DNA of 64,000 nt from Alphaproteobacteria bacterium (lineage in GTDB: Bacteria; Pseudomonadota; Alphaproteobacteria; Sphingomonadales; Emcibacteraceae). Location: contig JAUIDN010000007.1 in the NCBI GenBank assembly GCA_030428615.1, positions 78,393 through 142,392 of the forward strand, given 5' to 3'. The notes beneath the pieces were generated by a model. That model did not search any database. It saw nothing but the letters and a program-made list of their open reading frames with translations, and was not told where the DNA came from. Positions 54,112-63,599 of this stretch are shown here, in pieces. Numbering within the stretch: the first letter of the stretch is position 1; every line of letters starts with the position of its first letter. The position numbers and the translations under genes were made by a program.

Positions 54112-55308
54112 ATGGGTCAGGCTGCAAAAACATCAATCGCGAAATTCCTCGAGCAGGAATCTGCGGGTGGTATTTTACTGGTGATTGCAGCGATTCTGGC
54201 CATTATTCTGGCGAATACACCGCTGGATGTATATTACGCCATGTTGCTTGATACACCCGTGATGGTAAAGATCGGGGCGCTTGAAGTGGATAAGCCGTTA
54301 CTACTTTGGGTCAATGACGGTTTAATGGCGGTATTTTTTCTTCTTGTCGGATTGGAACTGAAAAGAGAATTCCTTGAAGGCGAGCTATCCGATACCAAAA
54401 GTATCATTTTACCCGGTCTGGGGGCGGTTGGTGGCATGGCGGTGCCGGCGGCCATTTATCTTTATTTTAATTTTAATAATCCGGATACCATCAATGGTTG
54501 GGCTATCCCTGCGGCTACCGATATCGCTTTTGCGCTTGGCGTGCTTTCATTACTGGGCTCAAGGGTGCCTGTTGCCGTTAAGGTATTTTTGACGTCGCTG
54601 GCAATTTTCGACGACATTGGGGCGATCATTATCATCGCGCTTTTTTATACCAGTAAAATTTCAATTACGGCGCTCATAATTTCTGCGGTGTGCATTGGTA
54701 TTCTGGCGTTCCTGAACAAAAGAGGTGTGGTTGAAAAAAGTCTTTATCTGGCGGTTGGTGCTGTGATGTGGGTGTCGTTATTAAAATCCGGTGTTCACGC
54801 AACGCTTGCAGGGGTGATCCTCGCAATGTTTATACCGATAAAAGCGAAGACCGACCCACATTTTTCCCCGCTCAAGACCCTTGAACATGATCTACATGCA
54901 GCGGTCGCATATTTCATTTTGCCTGTTTTTGCTTTCTGTAATTCAGGGATAAGTTTTGCCGGCACCTCCGCCGATGATATCCTACACCCAATGCCGCTGG
55001 GTATTATATTGGGTTTGTTTGTTGGCAAACAGATTGGGATATTCGGATTATGCTGGATCGGTATAAAAATGAAACTGACGGAACTCCCCAAAGGGATGAA
55101 CTGGGCCATTTTATATGGTACCTCTGCGCTCTGCGGTATCGGTTTTACCATGAGCCTCTTTATCGGTTCGCTCGCCTTCGAAAGTAGTGGTGTCAATAAC
55201 ATACTTGATGAAAGAATAGGTATTATCGTGGGGTCTGTCCTTTCCGGTATTCTGGGCTTTTTGGTTCTTAAAACTTCATTGAAAAACGGCCCCGGAATAA
55301 AGGAATGA
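54112..55308 (+). CDS. nhaA: NhaA-type Na+/H+ antiporter
   Basis: A 398-residue inner-membrane protein of standard NhaA length. The family's key residues are visible: [19 protein letters not shown] contains the first Asp, and [21 protein letters not shown] the paired Asp-Asp that binds sodium. Around twelve helices span the protein. It exports sodium in exchange for protons and supports a saline habitat. It follows the AceE-like gene by 12 bases and overlaps the alcohol dehydrogenase gene by four (ATGA), so the three are co-transcribed. Confidence 0.95.
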   Translation: MGQAAKTSIAKFLEQESAGGILLVIAAILAIILANTPLDVYYAMLLDTPVMVKIGALEVDKPLLLWVNDGLMAVFFLLVGLELKREFLEGELSDTKSIILPGLGAVGGMAVPAAIYLYFNFNNPDTINGWAIPAATDIAFALGVLSLLGSRVPVAVKVFLTSLAIFDDIGAIIIIALFYTSKISITALIISAVCIGILAFLNKRGVVEKSLYLAVGAVMWVSLLKSGVHATLAGVILAMFIPIKAKTDPHFSPLKTLEHDLHAAVAYFILPVFAFCNSGISFAGTSADDILHPMPLGIILGLFVGKQIGIFGLCWIGIKMKLTELPKGMNWAILYGTSALCGIGFTMSLFIGSLAFESSGVNNILDERIGIIVGSVLSGILGFLVLKTSLKNGPGIKE

Positions 55309-56345
55309 AGGCAGTTCTTTTTGAGGCTTATGGCGCTAAACCGCAGATAACGAAAGTGTCCGATCCGACGCCCGCTGACCATGGGGTTGTGGTGAAAGTT
55401 ATGGCCACGGGACTTTGTCGCAGTGATTGGCACGGATGGATAGGACATGATCCCGATATTGAACTGCCGCATGTGCCAGGGCACGAACTCGCCGGTATTG
55501 TTGAAGCTGTGGGTCGGGATGTGAAAAACTGGAAACCGGGTGACCGGGTGACGGTTCCTTTTGTTGGTGGATGCGGTGCATGCCCCGAATGTGATAGTGG
55601 CAATCATCAGGTATGCGATAATCAGTTTCAACCGGGATTTACTCATTGGGGTTCGTTCGCGGAATATGTCGGCATCCATTATGCCGATATCAATCTGGTT
55701 CGGTTGCCGGAAACTCTTGATTTCGTGACGGCGGCGAGCCTCGGGTGCCGTTTTGTTACGTCTTACCGCGGTGTCGTGGATCAGGGACGAATAAAGCCAG
55801 GTCAATGGGTTGCTATCCACGGCTGTGGCGGCGTGGGACTTTCCGCCATTATGATTGCCAAAGCCTACGGCGCTAAGGTGATCGCCGTTGATATTGATGA
55901 TGACAAGCTGTCTTTTTCCAAATCAATTGGTGCGGATTATGTCATTAACGCGGCCACATCGGCCGATGTGGCGGAGGCCGTTTTCGAAATAACAAAAAGA
56001 GGGGCGTATATTTCCATGGATGCGCTTGGAAATCCGGTAACCTGCGCCAATTCAATCCGATCCCTTAAGAAACGAGGCAAACATATTCAGGTGGGCTTGC
56101 TGGTTGCCGAACAAAGCGCCCCGAATCTGCCGATGGATATTGTTGTCGCCAACGAGCTTGAAATTATCGGCAGCCACGGCATGCAGGCATATAGGTATCC
56201 TGAAATGATGGACATGATCGCTGCCGGGAAGCTTCAACCACAAAAACTGGTTGGCAATATGATTTCGCTTGAACAATCCATTGACGCCCTCGTCAATATG
56301 GACAACTTTCAGGGTATCGGTGTCACCGTTATAAACGAATTCTAA
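55305..56345 (+). CDS. Zinc-dependent alcohol dehydrogenase (MDR family)
   Basis: A 346-residue MDR enzyme. The catalytic zinc site has Cys in [10 protein letters not shown] and His-Glu in GHELAG; the structural zinc Cys set is [16 protein letters not shown]. The Rossmann motif is [16 protein letters not shown] and the acidic VDIDDD after it indicates NAD. Substrate unknown (alcohols or hydroxyacids). It overlaps nhaA by four bases and ends 28 bases before the convergent NorB-like gene. Confidence 0.93.
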   Translation: MKAVLFEAYGAKPQITKVSDPTPADHGVVVKVMATGLCRSDWHGWIGHDPDIELPHVPGHELAGIVEAVGRDVKNWKPGDRVTVPFVGGCGACPECDSGNHQVCDNQFQPGFTHWGSFAEYVGIHYADINLVRLPETLDFVTAASLGCRFVTSYRGVVDQGRIKPGQWVAIHGCGGVGLSAIMIAKAYGAKVIAVDIDDDKLSFSKSIGADYVINAATSADVAEAVFEITKRGAYISMDALGNPVTCANSIRSLKKRGKHIQVGLLVAEQSAPNLPMDIVVANELEIIGSHGMQAYRYPEMMDMIAAGKLQPQKLVGNMISLEQSIDALVNMDNFQGIGVTVINEF

Positions 56346-56373
56346 CGTTCGGCTCCCGCAAACTAGCTATGGT

Positions 56374-57744
56374 TTACTCTGCACCGGCCTGAATGGCTTC
56401 TGGTTCGTTCGCTGCGGGCATTAACATACTTATTGCTGCGACAACAATCATCCATAGGCCAGCAATAAGCCCTACTCCGGATATGGAAAATGTCAGCAAC
56501 ATCGGAACAATGGCTTCTGCTCGTTCGTAGAAATCTTCCCATTCTATGAATGCTTCCATTGATCCTGCAACCATCAGTGCTCCAAGGAACACGACCAGAG
56601 AAATATTGCTGATCCAGAAGCCCTGATTAGCCCAACTTCGGTGCCATCCGGCAAAGCGATCACCACAAAGTTCCTCAACAATCAGAAATACCGACCCCAT
56701 CAAGATCATTGTGTTAATGCCAATCGTTGTTCCCATGGCATGGGCAACAGTTATATGCGTGCCGTGCGAAAACAGATTAAACGCGGGAATTGAGATCAGT
56801 ATCGCGAGAATAAGATTTAAAAATACCCATATATCGGACGCAAAAATAAACCGGTAAGATATGAGATGAGCATGTTTCTGGTTGGGCGTCAGCGACTGCC
56901 GCCATTCCCAGATAATTTTTGCGAGGATGGCTAATTCGGCCATGCTGATAATGTAACCCAGCATTCTGACCCATGGTGCCGATGGCACCGCATAGACATG
57001 GTGAGACCACCCGATCATAAGGGCTATGAAGGCTAAGATGTAAAGGAGGAAGGCCTGATTTGTATGGGCCATTTGTTTATCACCGCTGATCCGTTCCATG
57101 ACGAACATGGCCGTACCATATACCAGCATATTCCATGACCCTACAAGCGCACCGTATGATTTCCATTGAATGGTTGTTTCGCGAATTATGTTTTCATTGA
57201 AAAACGGGATCAAATAAAGATGCGCCTCACTGAATGTAATGAAAAAGAAAATAATTCCGGTCATCCACATCCAGTAATAAACCGGCCACGGTTCTTTCTC
57301 TTTTTTCATGGTAAGACAGATGTTAATGCCAAACATGATCCAGGTGGCAAATATAGGTATCGATAACGCGGGAGGGTAGGCCCAATACTCACGTCCCCCA
57401 AAATTTCCCATAAGATAAGCGCCCAGTATGGCCAGACCAGTCACCACAAAAATCCAAAAATGTATATGCATTGATTTCGGCCAGGTAAGTGTCAGGTTGC
57501 GGTAGTTTGGCAGATAATGATAAATGCCGCCAATTGCTGCCAGAAATATCCATGATACGGCAAGGCTGACATGGATTGGGCGTAGCTGGTGAAATTCAAA
57601 ATTGCTCAAGGCTTCCGGGTATAAATATTTAACGGCGCCAAGCAATCCCATAAGCACGCAGCCGCCCAGCGACATCAGGCCAAGAATTACGAAATTAACG
57701 CCTGACCGGCGACAAGTGCTATCGTTCGTATTCGACTGTACCAT
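56374..57744 (-). CDS. norB: NorB-like haem-copper oxidase superfamily subunit I with altered ligands
   Basis: A 456-residue membrane protein with about 12 helices, resembling the NorB subunit of nitric oxide reductases. Conserved positions: H58 (LRPIHVSLAVSW, low-spin haem), the pair H248-H249 (GWSHHVYAVP, FeB ligands), E270 (SMAELA, matching the second-sphere Glu), and H335 (HGTHITVAHAM, high-spin haem). Unusual: the helix at residues 194-216 has no His or Glu where NorB carries its third FeB His and the nearby Glu; and Met337 replaces the second His of the canonical HxH. It overlaps norC by 26 bases and is read after it. Whether it reduces NO is therefore uncertain. Confidence 0.8.
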   Translation of the reverse strand: MVQSNTNDSTCRRSGVNFVILGLMSLGGCVLMGLLGAVKYLYPEALSNFEFHQLRPIHVSLAVSWIFLAAIGGIYHYLPNYRNLTLTWPKSMHIHFWIFVVTGLAILGAYLMGNFGGREYWAYPPALSIPIFATWIMFGINICLTMKKEKEPWPVYYWMWMTGIIFFFITFSEAHLYLIPFFNENIIRETTIQWKSYGALVGSWNMLVYGTAMFVMERISGDKQMAHTNQAFLLYILAFIALMIGWSHHVYAVPSAPWVRMLGYIISMAELAILAKIIWEWRQSLTPNQKHAHLISYRFIFASDIWVFLNLILAILISIPAFNLFSHGTHITVAHAMGTTIGINTMILMGSVFLIVEELCGDRFAGWHRSWANQGFWISNISLVVFLGALMVAGSMEAFIEWEDFYERAEAIVPMLLTFSISGVGLIAGLWMIVVAAISMLMPAANEPEAIQAGAE

Positions 57745-58141
57745 ACCAGGTTACCTTTCCTTTTTTAGGATTGTAGTTTCCCGCCGCTCCCACATATTCG
57801 AGATAGGCAATCAGATCATCTATTTCACTATCACTAAGTTGGAAATCAGGCATCCGATCGGTGCCAACTTCAATAAACATGCGTGCATATTCCGGTCCAA
57901 GATCCGGATTGTTAATTACATTGGTAAGATCCGGCCCCATATATCCGCCGAGACCATATATTTGGTGACAGGCCCAACAATTATTTTCCCTGAACAAGGT
58001 CTGGCCACGAAGGGCAGCATCGCTCGCGACGGGTCCTTCATTAAGCGCCGTCCCGGAAGTGTAGACACTTGCCGAGTAAAAAAAGAATGATACAAATAGC
58101 GCCAGAAACAGGAACCGACGCCAAGGTTGAGGTCCCTTCAT
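57719..58141 (-). CDS. norC: NorC-like membrane cytochrome c
   Basis: A 140-residue cytochrome c with an N-terminal membrane anchor (LFLALFVSFFFYSASVY) and a single haem site C55-WA-C58-H59 (NCWACHQIYGLGGYMGP), with Met in DRMPDFQLSDSEIDDLIAYL as the likely axial ligand. This is the NorC layout: one anchor and one periplasmic haem c that donates electrons to NorB. It comes first in the pair, with its 3' end overlapping the start of norB by 26 bases. Confidence 0.88.
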   Translation of the reverse strand: MKGPQPWRRFLFLALFVSFFFYSASVYTSGTALNEGPVASDAALRGQTLFRENNCWACHQIYGLGGYMGPDLTNVINNPDLGPEYARMFIEVGTDRMPDFQLSDSEIDDLIAYLEYVGAAGNYNPKKGKVTWYGTVEYER

Positions 58142-58282
58142 TACAAATATTCCCTATTTTCACTTCCCAATATTTTATGATTCTATAATACTACAAAAAT
58201 AGGATGAAATTATTCTAATTTGCAGGGTTTAGGGTGTAATGTTAGGATTTTATTATCGTGAATTATAGATTATTAGAATTAA

Positions 58283-59554
58283 CTAAGTAGAATTTTTTAT
58301 AAAAAATGGTTTCCATAACCTGATGCCCAGGGGCACGGAGACATTCATGAAAAAGGCGGTCACCATTAAAGTATAGAAAGCGGCATCGCTCAAAATGTCG
58401 TTTTGAACATAGGCGATATCCATCACAACAAAGGCCAGTTCTGCACGCCCCAGCATACCAAGTCCGATCATGACACTTTCGGCAAAATTAAACCCGCCGG
58501 TGTATCTGGCGGCAATTCCTGCGGAGGCCACCTGAACTATCACCAACGCTGACAAAAGTGCCGCAACATAGGGAATCACGGAAACCAGTAATTCCCAATC
58601 GAAAATAATCTTTGCGCCCAAATCAACGAAGAATACCGGACCTATCCAGACGAATGCAACATTATCAATCACACTTTTTATGCTTTTAAAGTCTTCGGGT
58701 GCATCGACATCTTCTTCGACGCCAACGATTGCTGTTGACGCTTTCTTAAAATATTCTTCTCGTAATATCAGTCCTGCCATATATGCCCCGACCGCAGGGT
58801 GGAGTCCGAGTGCATGTGAACTGATTGCCACCAACATTACAAAAATTAAAATAACAAGAGTGCGTTGCCCCGGCGTGAGGGCAAAAATGTGACTGATGCC
58901 ATATCGTCCAAGGCCGGGCACAAAGTAAAGCGGCCCTTTTGCTTCGCTGGGTAATATCCAGATAGCGAGAACAGTGACAACAACAAAAAAACCCAGCGCC
59001 TTGGCGGTTATTACTGCGATATTTAATAGGCTCACAGTTTCCTGCCCGCTGGCAATCGGGATAATGATTGCTACCAGAGCCAGTGATGCAATATCGTCAA
59101 GTAACGCTGAGGTCATAATGCCTGTAGCGGCTTTTGTTTTATGAAGGTTTTCATTTTTAAGGGACATCAGAGTAAGCGATACCGCCGTTGCGGCCATTGA
59201 CAAGCCAATGACAAGGGCCATGTTATTGTCCCGCCAAAAATAGTAAGACAACAAATATGCCGTAAGAAATGGTGAGATGCCACCGAAAAAAGCAATGCCC
59301 CAACTGCGTTTTATACTGCCAACAAAGTTATCGGTACTTTCTTCAAACCCCAAGGCAAACATGATTAATATGATGCCGACTTCTGCAAAAACACGTATGA
59401 ATTCGTCGGGCTCTACCGGAAGAATGCCAGTGTTAACATAAACAGCCCCCATGAAAAGATAAAAAAGAACCGGTGTCAGACGTGTCGCCCTGGCCATGAA
59501 GTGTGCGACTAAGACGCCTATCCAGATTATGGTTAGATTTTCTAACGTATGCAT
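58283..59554 (-). CDS. CPA2-family cation/proton antiporter (KefB/NapA type)
   Basis: A 423-residue membrane protein with about 12-13 helices and no C-terminal TrkA-N domain. Typical CPA2 stretches: FALGFEESTDNF, the helix with LDDIASLALVAIIIP carrying the Asp of the ion site, and LHPAVGAYMAGLIL. It likely exchanges Na+ or K+ for protons. The upstream region (59555-59760) is shared with the divergent beta-propeller gene. Confidence 0.9.
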   Translation of the reverse strand: MHTLENLTIIWIGVLVAHFMARATRLTPVLFYLFMGAVYVNTGILPVEPDEFIRVFAEVGIILIMFALGFEESTDNFVGSIKRSWGIAFFGGISPFLTAYLLSYYFWRDNNMALVIGLSMAATAVSLTLMSLKNENLHKTKAATGIMTSALLDDIASLALVAIIIPIASGQETVSLLNIAVITAKALGFFVVVTVLAIWILPSEAKGPLYFVPGLGRYGISHIFALTPGQRTLVILIFVMLVAISSHALGLHPAVGAYMAGLILREEYFKKASTAIVGVEEDVDAPEDFKSIKSVIDNVAFVWIGPVFFVDLGAKIIFDWELLVSVIPYVAALLSALVIVQVASAGIAARYTGGFNFAESVMIGLGMLGRAELAFVVMDIAYVQNDILSDAAFYTLMVTAFFMNVSVPLGIRLWKPFFIKNST

Positions 59555-59670
59555 TACTTCGTAGCTACCCTGTTTGTGTATTCTTGTTCGGGCTATTGGA
59601 CACTTAAATAGCGAACTAATAAATGACCAAAATCAATTTTCGTCAATTTTTGCCAAGTCTCAAGTTAACC

Positions 59671-59699
59671 TTTACAAAGGGGCTAATTTATTGTCCAAT
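59671..59699 (+). promoter_or_regulatory. Shared promoter element, copy 1
   Basis: Starts with TTTACAA and ends with GCTAATTTATTGTCCAAT; 24 of 29 bases match the element at 63584-63612. Read as a sigma-70-type promoter it gives TTTACA, a 17-base spacer and TCCAAT. An inverted TGTCCAAT (ATTGGACA) also lies at 59595-59602. Confidence 0.5.
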
Positions 59700-59760
59700 A
59701 TAGCACGAAGAGTGGGGACTCTATAATGAATAAAAAGTTCAAAACGAGGAGAAATCTGAA

Positions 59761-60804
59761 ATGAAAAAGACTATAGCAAGAATGCTATTTGTTACGGGGG
59801 CTATAACGGCAGCATGCTCAACAACTGTGTTCGCGCAGGGAAATCCTTATGAGCCGATTGAGGGAGAATGGATTGAATTGCCGGACGGGCGTGAATGGGG
59901 ATCAACCAGCACGGTTTATTATGCCGGAAACGGTAACATCTGGGTGGCGGAACGCTGCGGCGGCAATACGAACTGTCTTGACACGCCTGACATTGACCCA
60001 ATCATGCTTGTTGATGTTGACGGTAATATTCTAAAAAGTTTTGGTAAAAACATGATTGTCTGGCCCCACGGAATGCATGTGGACCCGGATGGTAATGTGT
60101 GGCTTGCGGATGCCCGCGGTGATGAGGAACGGGGCAAAGGTCATCAGGTTCATAAGTTCAGCCCTGACGGGGAACTGCTGATGTCTCTTGGCACAGCCGG
60201 TGTTGCGGGCAAGGGAGAGTATACCTTTGACCAGCCCTGTGATGTTGCGGTGGCAGAGAACGGGGATATTTTTGTTGCGGACGGTCATGGTGCTGGTGGT
60301 AATAACCGGATTGTCAAATATAACAGCAAGGGTGAATATCTGATGGAATGGGGAACCACAGGTTCCGAGCGCGGTGAGTTCCGTGAGCCTCATGCTATTG
60401 CGATCAATTCAGAAGGCAAGGTCTTTGTCGGTGACCGTCATAACGCCCGCGTTCAGATATTTGATCAGGAAGGGAACCATATTGATTACTGGACACAGTT
60501 TGGCCGCCCCAGTGGTGTTTACATTGACAAGAACGATATCATGTATGTAGCTGACAGTGAATCCAACACGGGTTACCAACGAAACCCCGGTTGGGAACGC
60601 GGTATTCGTATCGGTAGCTCATTGAATGGTTGGGTAACGGCCTTTATTCCTGATCCAAATCAGGGCTACATGCGCGGTACAAGTGTTGCTGAAGGTGTGA
60701 CCGCCGACGAGGCGGGTAATGTTTACGGCGCGGAAGTAGCACAGCGTAGAATGCGTAAATATATTCCAAAAACATACCGTGGTGAGCCACGCCGTCGGAA
60801 TTAA
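59761..60804 (+). CDS. Exported NHL-repeat beta-propeller protein (PAL-like), copy 1
   Basis: A 347-residue secreted protein with a signal peptide cleaved near VFAQG. Multiple NHL-like repeats are visible, each with PHGM/IAI-VD-GNVWLAD-type units: WPHGMHVDPDGNVWLAD, PCDVAVAENGDIFVADG, PHAIAINSEGKVFVGDRHN, PSGVYIDKNDIMYVADS. It resembles the six-bladed peptidyl-hydroxyglycine alpha-amidating lyase fold, but a lyase activity is not shown. The ATG follows ACGAGGAGAAATCTGAA. A second copy starts at 63665. A terminator follows at 60847. Confidence 0.82.
   Translation: MKKTIARMLFVTGAITAACSTTVFAQGNPYEPIEGEWIELPDGREWGSTSTVYYAGNGNIWVAERCGGNTNCLDTPDIDPIMLVDVDGNILKSFGKNMIVWPHGMHVDPDGNVWLADARGDEERGKGHQVHKFSPDGELLMSLGTAGVAGKGEYTFDQPCDVAVAENGDIFVADGHGAGGNNRIVKYNSKGEYLMEWGTTGSERGEFREPHAIAINSEGKVFVGDRHNARVQIFDQEGNHIDYWTQFGRPSGVYIDKNDIMYVADSESNTGYQRNPGWERGIRIGSSLNGWVTAFIPDPNQGYMRGTSVAEGVTADEAGNVYGAEVAQRRMRKYIPKTYRGEPRRRN
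59842..60087 (+). repeat. Duplicated coding segment, copy 1 (partner 63755-64000)
   Basis: 246 aligned bases with six mismatches, all synonymous, to 63755-64000. The similarity starts abruptly after the signal peptide and runs to the end of the window, so the true length is not known. Confidence 0.9.
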
Positions 60805-60846
60805 CGGCATTCAACTGTTCAAATTCAGCTAGACTTTTTTAAAAGA

Positions 60847-60878
60847 GTCCTCATATTGAGAAATGTGGGGGCTTTTTT
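60847..60878 (+). terminator. Intrinsic terminator after propeller copy 1
   Basis: GTCCTCAT (60847-60854) pairs with 60865-60872 (G-U pairs included), loop of 10 bases, followed by six T (60873-60878). A-run upstream pairs with the T-run. It ends the beta-propeller transcript before the cupin gene at 60891. Confidence 0.7.
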
Positions 60879-60890
60879 AGGTTAGATTCA

Positions 60891-61202
60891 ATGGAAATAA
60901 TCAGATCAAAGAAATTTAAAGCGGAAGAAGCATGGGGTGCTAAAGATATAGCAAATATGAACGGTGTGACTACGCGGCTTCATTGGACGGACGAACCCTA
61001 TATCTGGCACATCAATGACGGTGAAGAGGTTTTTGCCGTTCTTGATGGAAAGGTCGAAATGTTTTACCGTGAAAATGGTCAGGAATATTCCGTCATTCTG
61101 AATGTCGGGGATATTTTTTTTGCTTCCGTCGGAACAGAGCATGTCGCCCATCCAATTGGTGAAGCAAGAATATTGGTGATTGAAAAAGAAGGAAGCGTCT
61201 AG
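60891..61202 (+). CDS. Single-domain cupin protein
   Basis: A 103-residue cupin with WHINDGEEVFAVLDGKVEMFY as motif 1 and GDIFFASVGTEHVAHPIGEARILVIEKEG as motif 2. The metal-binding pattern is reduced in motif 1 (His and Glu present). Small cupins like this bind small molecules or metals; function unknown. It is two bases from the next cupin gene and likely forms a unit with it. Confidence 0.8.
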   Translation: MEIIRSKKFKAEEAWGAKDIANMNGVTTRLHWTDEPYIWHINDGEEVFAVLDGKVEMFYRENGQEYSVILNVGDIFFASVGTEHVAHPIGEARILVIEKEGSV

Positions 61203-61204
61203 CG

Positions 61205-61876
61205 ATGAAGGTAAATGCTGATTTTGAACAACCTGTCGTCATAAGACCGGAAGACTATGAATGGGTGCCTTCTCCCATGCCGGGTGTAGAACGCATGATG
61301 CTGGACCGGATAGGTGAAGAAGCGGGGCACGCGACATCACTTGTCAGATTTGAAGCCGATAGCGAATTCTCACCGCACGGGCATCCGGGGGGTGAGGAAT
61401 TTTTTGTTCTGGAGGGCGTTTTTTCTGATGAACATCAAGATTATCCGGCTGGTAGTTACGTTCGCAATCCGATTGGAACGGCCCATACGCCGCGTATTGG
61501 CACGGAAGGCGCAACGATTTTTGTAAAACTATGTCAGTTTGAAAAAGAGGACCAAAGGCAATTTTCCAAAAACACGAACGAAGCTGAATGGTTTCCAGGC
61601 TTGGTGCCGGGCTTAACGGTAATGCCGCTGCATGAATATGGTACCGAGCATGTTGCGCTGGTAAAGTGGGCGCCAAATACGTTATTTAAACCGCATCAGC
61701 ATTGGGGAGGCGAGGAAATATTGGTTCTTGAGGGAACATTTTATGATGAATATGGTGAATATCCGAAAGGAACATGGATACGAAGTCCCCATCTAAGCAA
61801 CCATCACCCATTCACCAAGGAGGACGGTGCCCTTATTTATGTTAAAACGGGCCATTTACCCACTTTAGAAAAATAA
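61205..61876 (+). CDS. Double-cupin protein, ChrR-cupin type
   Basis: A 223-residue protein of two cupin domains in tandem: the first with HGHPGGEEFFVLEGVF, the second with HQHWGGEEILVLEGTF, both with the HxH and EE of metal-binding cupins. These resemble the cupin domain of ChrR anti-sigma factors. There is no zinc-binding anti-sigma domain, so it is not a classical anti-sigma factor. An ECF sigma operon begins 97 bases downstream, which invites, but does not prove, a regulatory link. Confidence 0.83.
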   Translation: MKVNADFEQPVVIRPEDYEWVPSPMPGVERMMLDRIGEEAGHATSLVRFEADSEFSPHGHPGGEEFFVLEGVFSDEHQDYPAGSYVRNPIGTAHTPRIGTEGATIFVKLCQFEKEDQRQFSKNTNEAEWFPGLVPGLTVMPLHEYGTEHVALVKWAPNTLFKPHQHWGGEEILVLEGTFYDEYGEYPKGTWIRSPHLSNHHPFTKEDGALIYVKTGHLPTLEK

Positions 61877-61888
61877 TTTTCTTTTGAT

Positions 61889-61915
61889 TGTCGATTCGGC
61901 AACTTGGTGTTCGTC
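61889..61915 (+). promoter_or_regulatory. ECF-type promoter of the yciI/ECF sigma operon
   Basis: TGTCGA (61889-61894), 17-base spacer, CGTC (61912-61915). From memory the ECF42 target consensus is TGTCGA in the -35 and CGA/TC in the -10. The element lies 58 bases before the YciI-like gene, whose downstream partner encodes an ECF42-type sigma factor, so autoregulation is likely. Confidence 0.6.
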
Positions 61916-61973
61916 TTAAGGGTATAATCTGCAAAAAGCAGGTTATTTTCTGAAACAAGAAAAGGACAATATC

Positions 61974-62327
61974 ATGAAATATATCGCTTTAATTTATTCC
62001 AACGAAGCAACCGACCCTGTACCCGGGTCCGATGAATTTACGAGGTTGATTGGCGAATACCGCGCCGCGACCGAGAAGTTTATTGAAGACGGAGTTATGG
62101 TCGCTGGTGATCCACTTGAATCGGTGAATACGGCCACAACGCTTCGGGCCAGAAATGGTAACCTTGATACAATTGACGGACCCTTTGCCGAAACCAAAGA
62201 ACAGCTTGGAGGATATTATATTTTTGAATGTGACAACCTTGACGACGCCCTTAAATATGCGGCGATGATACCAACCGTTAATTACGGTTCAATTGAGGTC
62301 AGACCAATTATGACGATCGAAGGATGA
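61974..62327 (+). CDS. YciI/DGPF-domain protein
   Basis: A 117-residue YCII-related protein carrying the namesake motif IDGPFAETKEQLGG in residues 63-76. In other bacteria such DGPF proteins are adjacent to, and targets of, ECF42 sigma factors. It precedes the sigma gene by nine bases. Biochemical role unknown. The ribosome site AAAAGGA is at proper distance. Confidence 0.92.
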   Translation: MKYIALIYSNEATDPVPGSDEFTRLIGEYRAATEKFIEDGVMVAGDPLESVNTATTLRARNGNLDTIDGPFAETKEQLGGYYIFECDNLDDALKYAAMIPTVNYGSIEVRPIMTIEG

Positions 62328-62336
62328 TAATGAGTA

Positions 62337-63599
62337 ATGGTATCCTCCTCCTCCCCGCCGATTAATTTCGATGTAGCCATCCAAAAAATTGTACGTGAGG
62401 AATGGGGATACCTTCTTTCGTCGCTTATCAAATCACTTAATGATTTAACACTGGCCGAAGACGCATTACAGGATGCAGTCGAGGCGGCCCTTCATCACTG
62501 GCGAAGAAATGGGCTTCCAAAAGCGCCGAACGCCTGGCTTCTGACGACCGCAAAGCGAAAGGCAATTGACAAGATACGCAGGGATAGGAATTTTGATAGC
62601 AAAAAACAGGATTACCTTTTTCTGACGGAACCGGATAGTGCGGCTGCAGAAGATGAATTTGACGTGCCGGATGAAAGACTGCGTTTGATTTTCACCTGTT
62701 GTCACCCCGCTCTTGATAAAAAAATTTCCGTGGCATTGACATTGCAACTTCTTGGGGGGTTATCAACCGCTGAAATTTCCCACGCCTTTTTGATCACAAG
62801 GGAGACTATGGCGCAAAGACTGGTCAGAGGGAAAAGGAAAATTAAGCAGGCCGCTATTCCTTTTGTTGTGCCGGATAAATCCATTTTTTCTGAAAGACTG
62901 GATGCGGTCCTTAGTGTGCTTTACCTTATTTTTAACGAAGGATATTCCGCAACGTCCGGCGAGAAACACGTGCGCGGGGAATTGTGCAACGAAGCAATAA
63001 GGCTTGCGCGGATATTGTATCGGCTTCGCCCGACAGAACCAGAGGTCATTGCCTTGCTTGCATTGATGCTCATTCACGATTCAAGACGGACAGCAAGGTT
63101 CAGTGGATCGGGCGAATTGGTGACATTAGAAAATCAGGATAGACGTTTATGGAAAAAAGACCAGATTAATGAGGGTAAGAAACTGGTTGAGGAAGCGCTT
63201 GGCTGTGGAAATCCTGGACCTTACCAAATTCAGGCGGCGATCAGCGCAGTTCACGCGGATGCTGCAAGTTATGATGAGACCGACTGGCGCGAAATAGCAC
63301 TCCTTTATCAAGAACTTTATAAACTCAACCCGACGCCGGTCATTGAATTAAATCGACTGGTCGCGCTTTCCTATTTTACATCAGCAGAAGAACAGCTGGA
63401 TAATCTTAATCGGCTTGAAAGTGAATTTCGTGACTATCAGCCGTTTTATGCGGCGAAGGCGGATTTTTTAAACAGATGCGGCCATTATAAGCAGGCCATT
63501 AAATATTACAAATTGGCCCTCAAGCATAGTGGAAACGAAAATGAAAAGCAGTTTTTTGAGCGGCGATTAAAGAGCATAATGCCTTTACAAGAATGCTAA
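62337..63599 (+). CDS. ECF sigma factor with C-terminal TPR extension (ECF42 type)
   Basis: A 420-residue sigma factor. Sigma-2 region lies at about 15-80 (LAEDALQDAVEAALHHW; AWLLTTAKRKAIDKIRRD) and sigma-4 at 115-175 (LTLQLLGGLSTAEISHAFLI, the helix-turn-helix). Residues from about 190 form the long DUF6596/TPR extension (LRPTEPEVIALLALML; HYKQAIKYYKLALKHSG) that marks ECF42-type proteins, which lack an anti-sigma factor and are instead controlled through this extension. The last 16 bases overlap the shared promoter element of the next gene. Confidence 0.92.
   Translation: MVSSSSPPINFDVAIQKIVREEWGYLLSSLIKSLNDLTLAEDALQDAVEAALHHWRRNGLPKAPNAWLLTTAKRKAIDKIRRDRNFDSKKQDYLFLTEPDSAAAEDEFDVPDERLRLIFTCCHPALDKKISVALTLQLLGGLSTAEISHAFLITRETMAQRLVRGKRKIKQAAIPFVVPDKSIFSERLDAVLSVLYLIFNEGYSATSGEKHVRGELCNEAIRLARILYRLRPTEPEVIALLALMLIHDSRRTARFSGSGELVTLENQDRRLWKKDQINEGKKLVEEALGCGNPGPYQIQAAISAVHADAASYDETDWREIALLYQELYKLNPTPVIELNRLVALSYFTSAEEQLDNLNRLESEFRDYQPFYAAKADFLNRCGHYKQAIKYYKLALKHSGNENEKQFFERRLKSIMPLQEC

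Noticed and set aside
54795..55820. 341-codon minus-strand ORF
   Set aside because: Fully antisense to nhaA and the alcohol dehydrogenase gene, both well recognised; the translation shows no domain.
57602..58090. 162-codon plus-strand ORF
   Set aside because: Antisense to the norC/norB pair, whose cytochrome motifs are clear.
59595..59699. ATTGGACA/TGTCCAAT inverted pair as a looping operator
   Set aside because: The plus-strand motif is explained as part of the promoter element shared by both propeller genes; the inverted copy alone is weak.
59726..59764. 12-codon ORF whose stop overlaps the beta-propeller ATG (ATGA)
   Set aside because: No strong ribosome site and no counterpart before copy 2; coupling is possible but unsupported.
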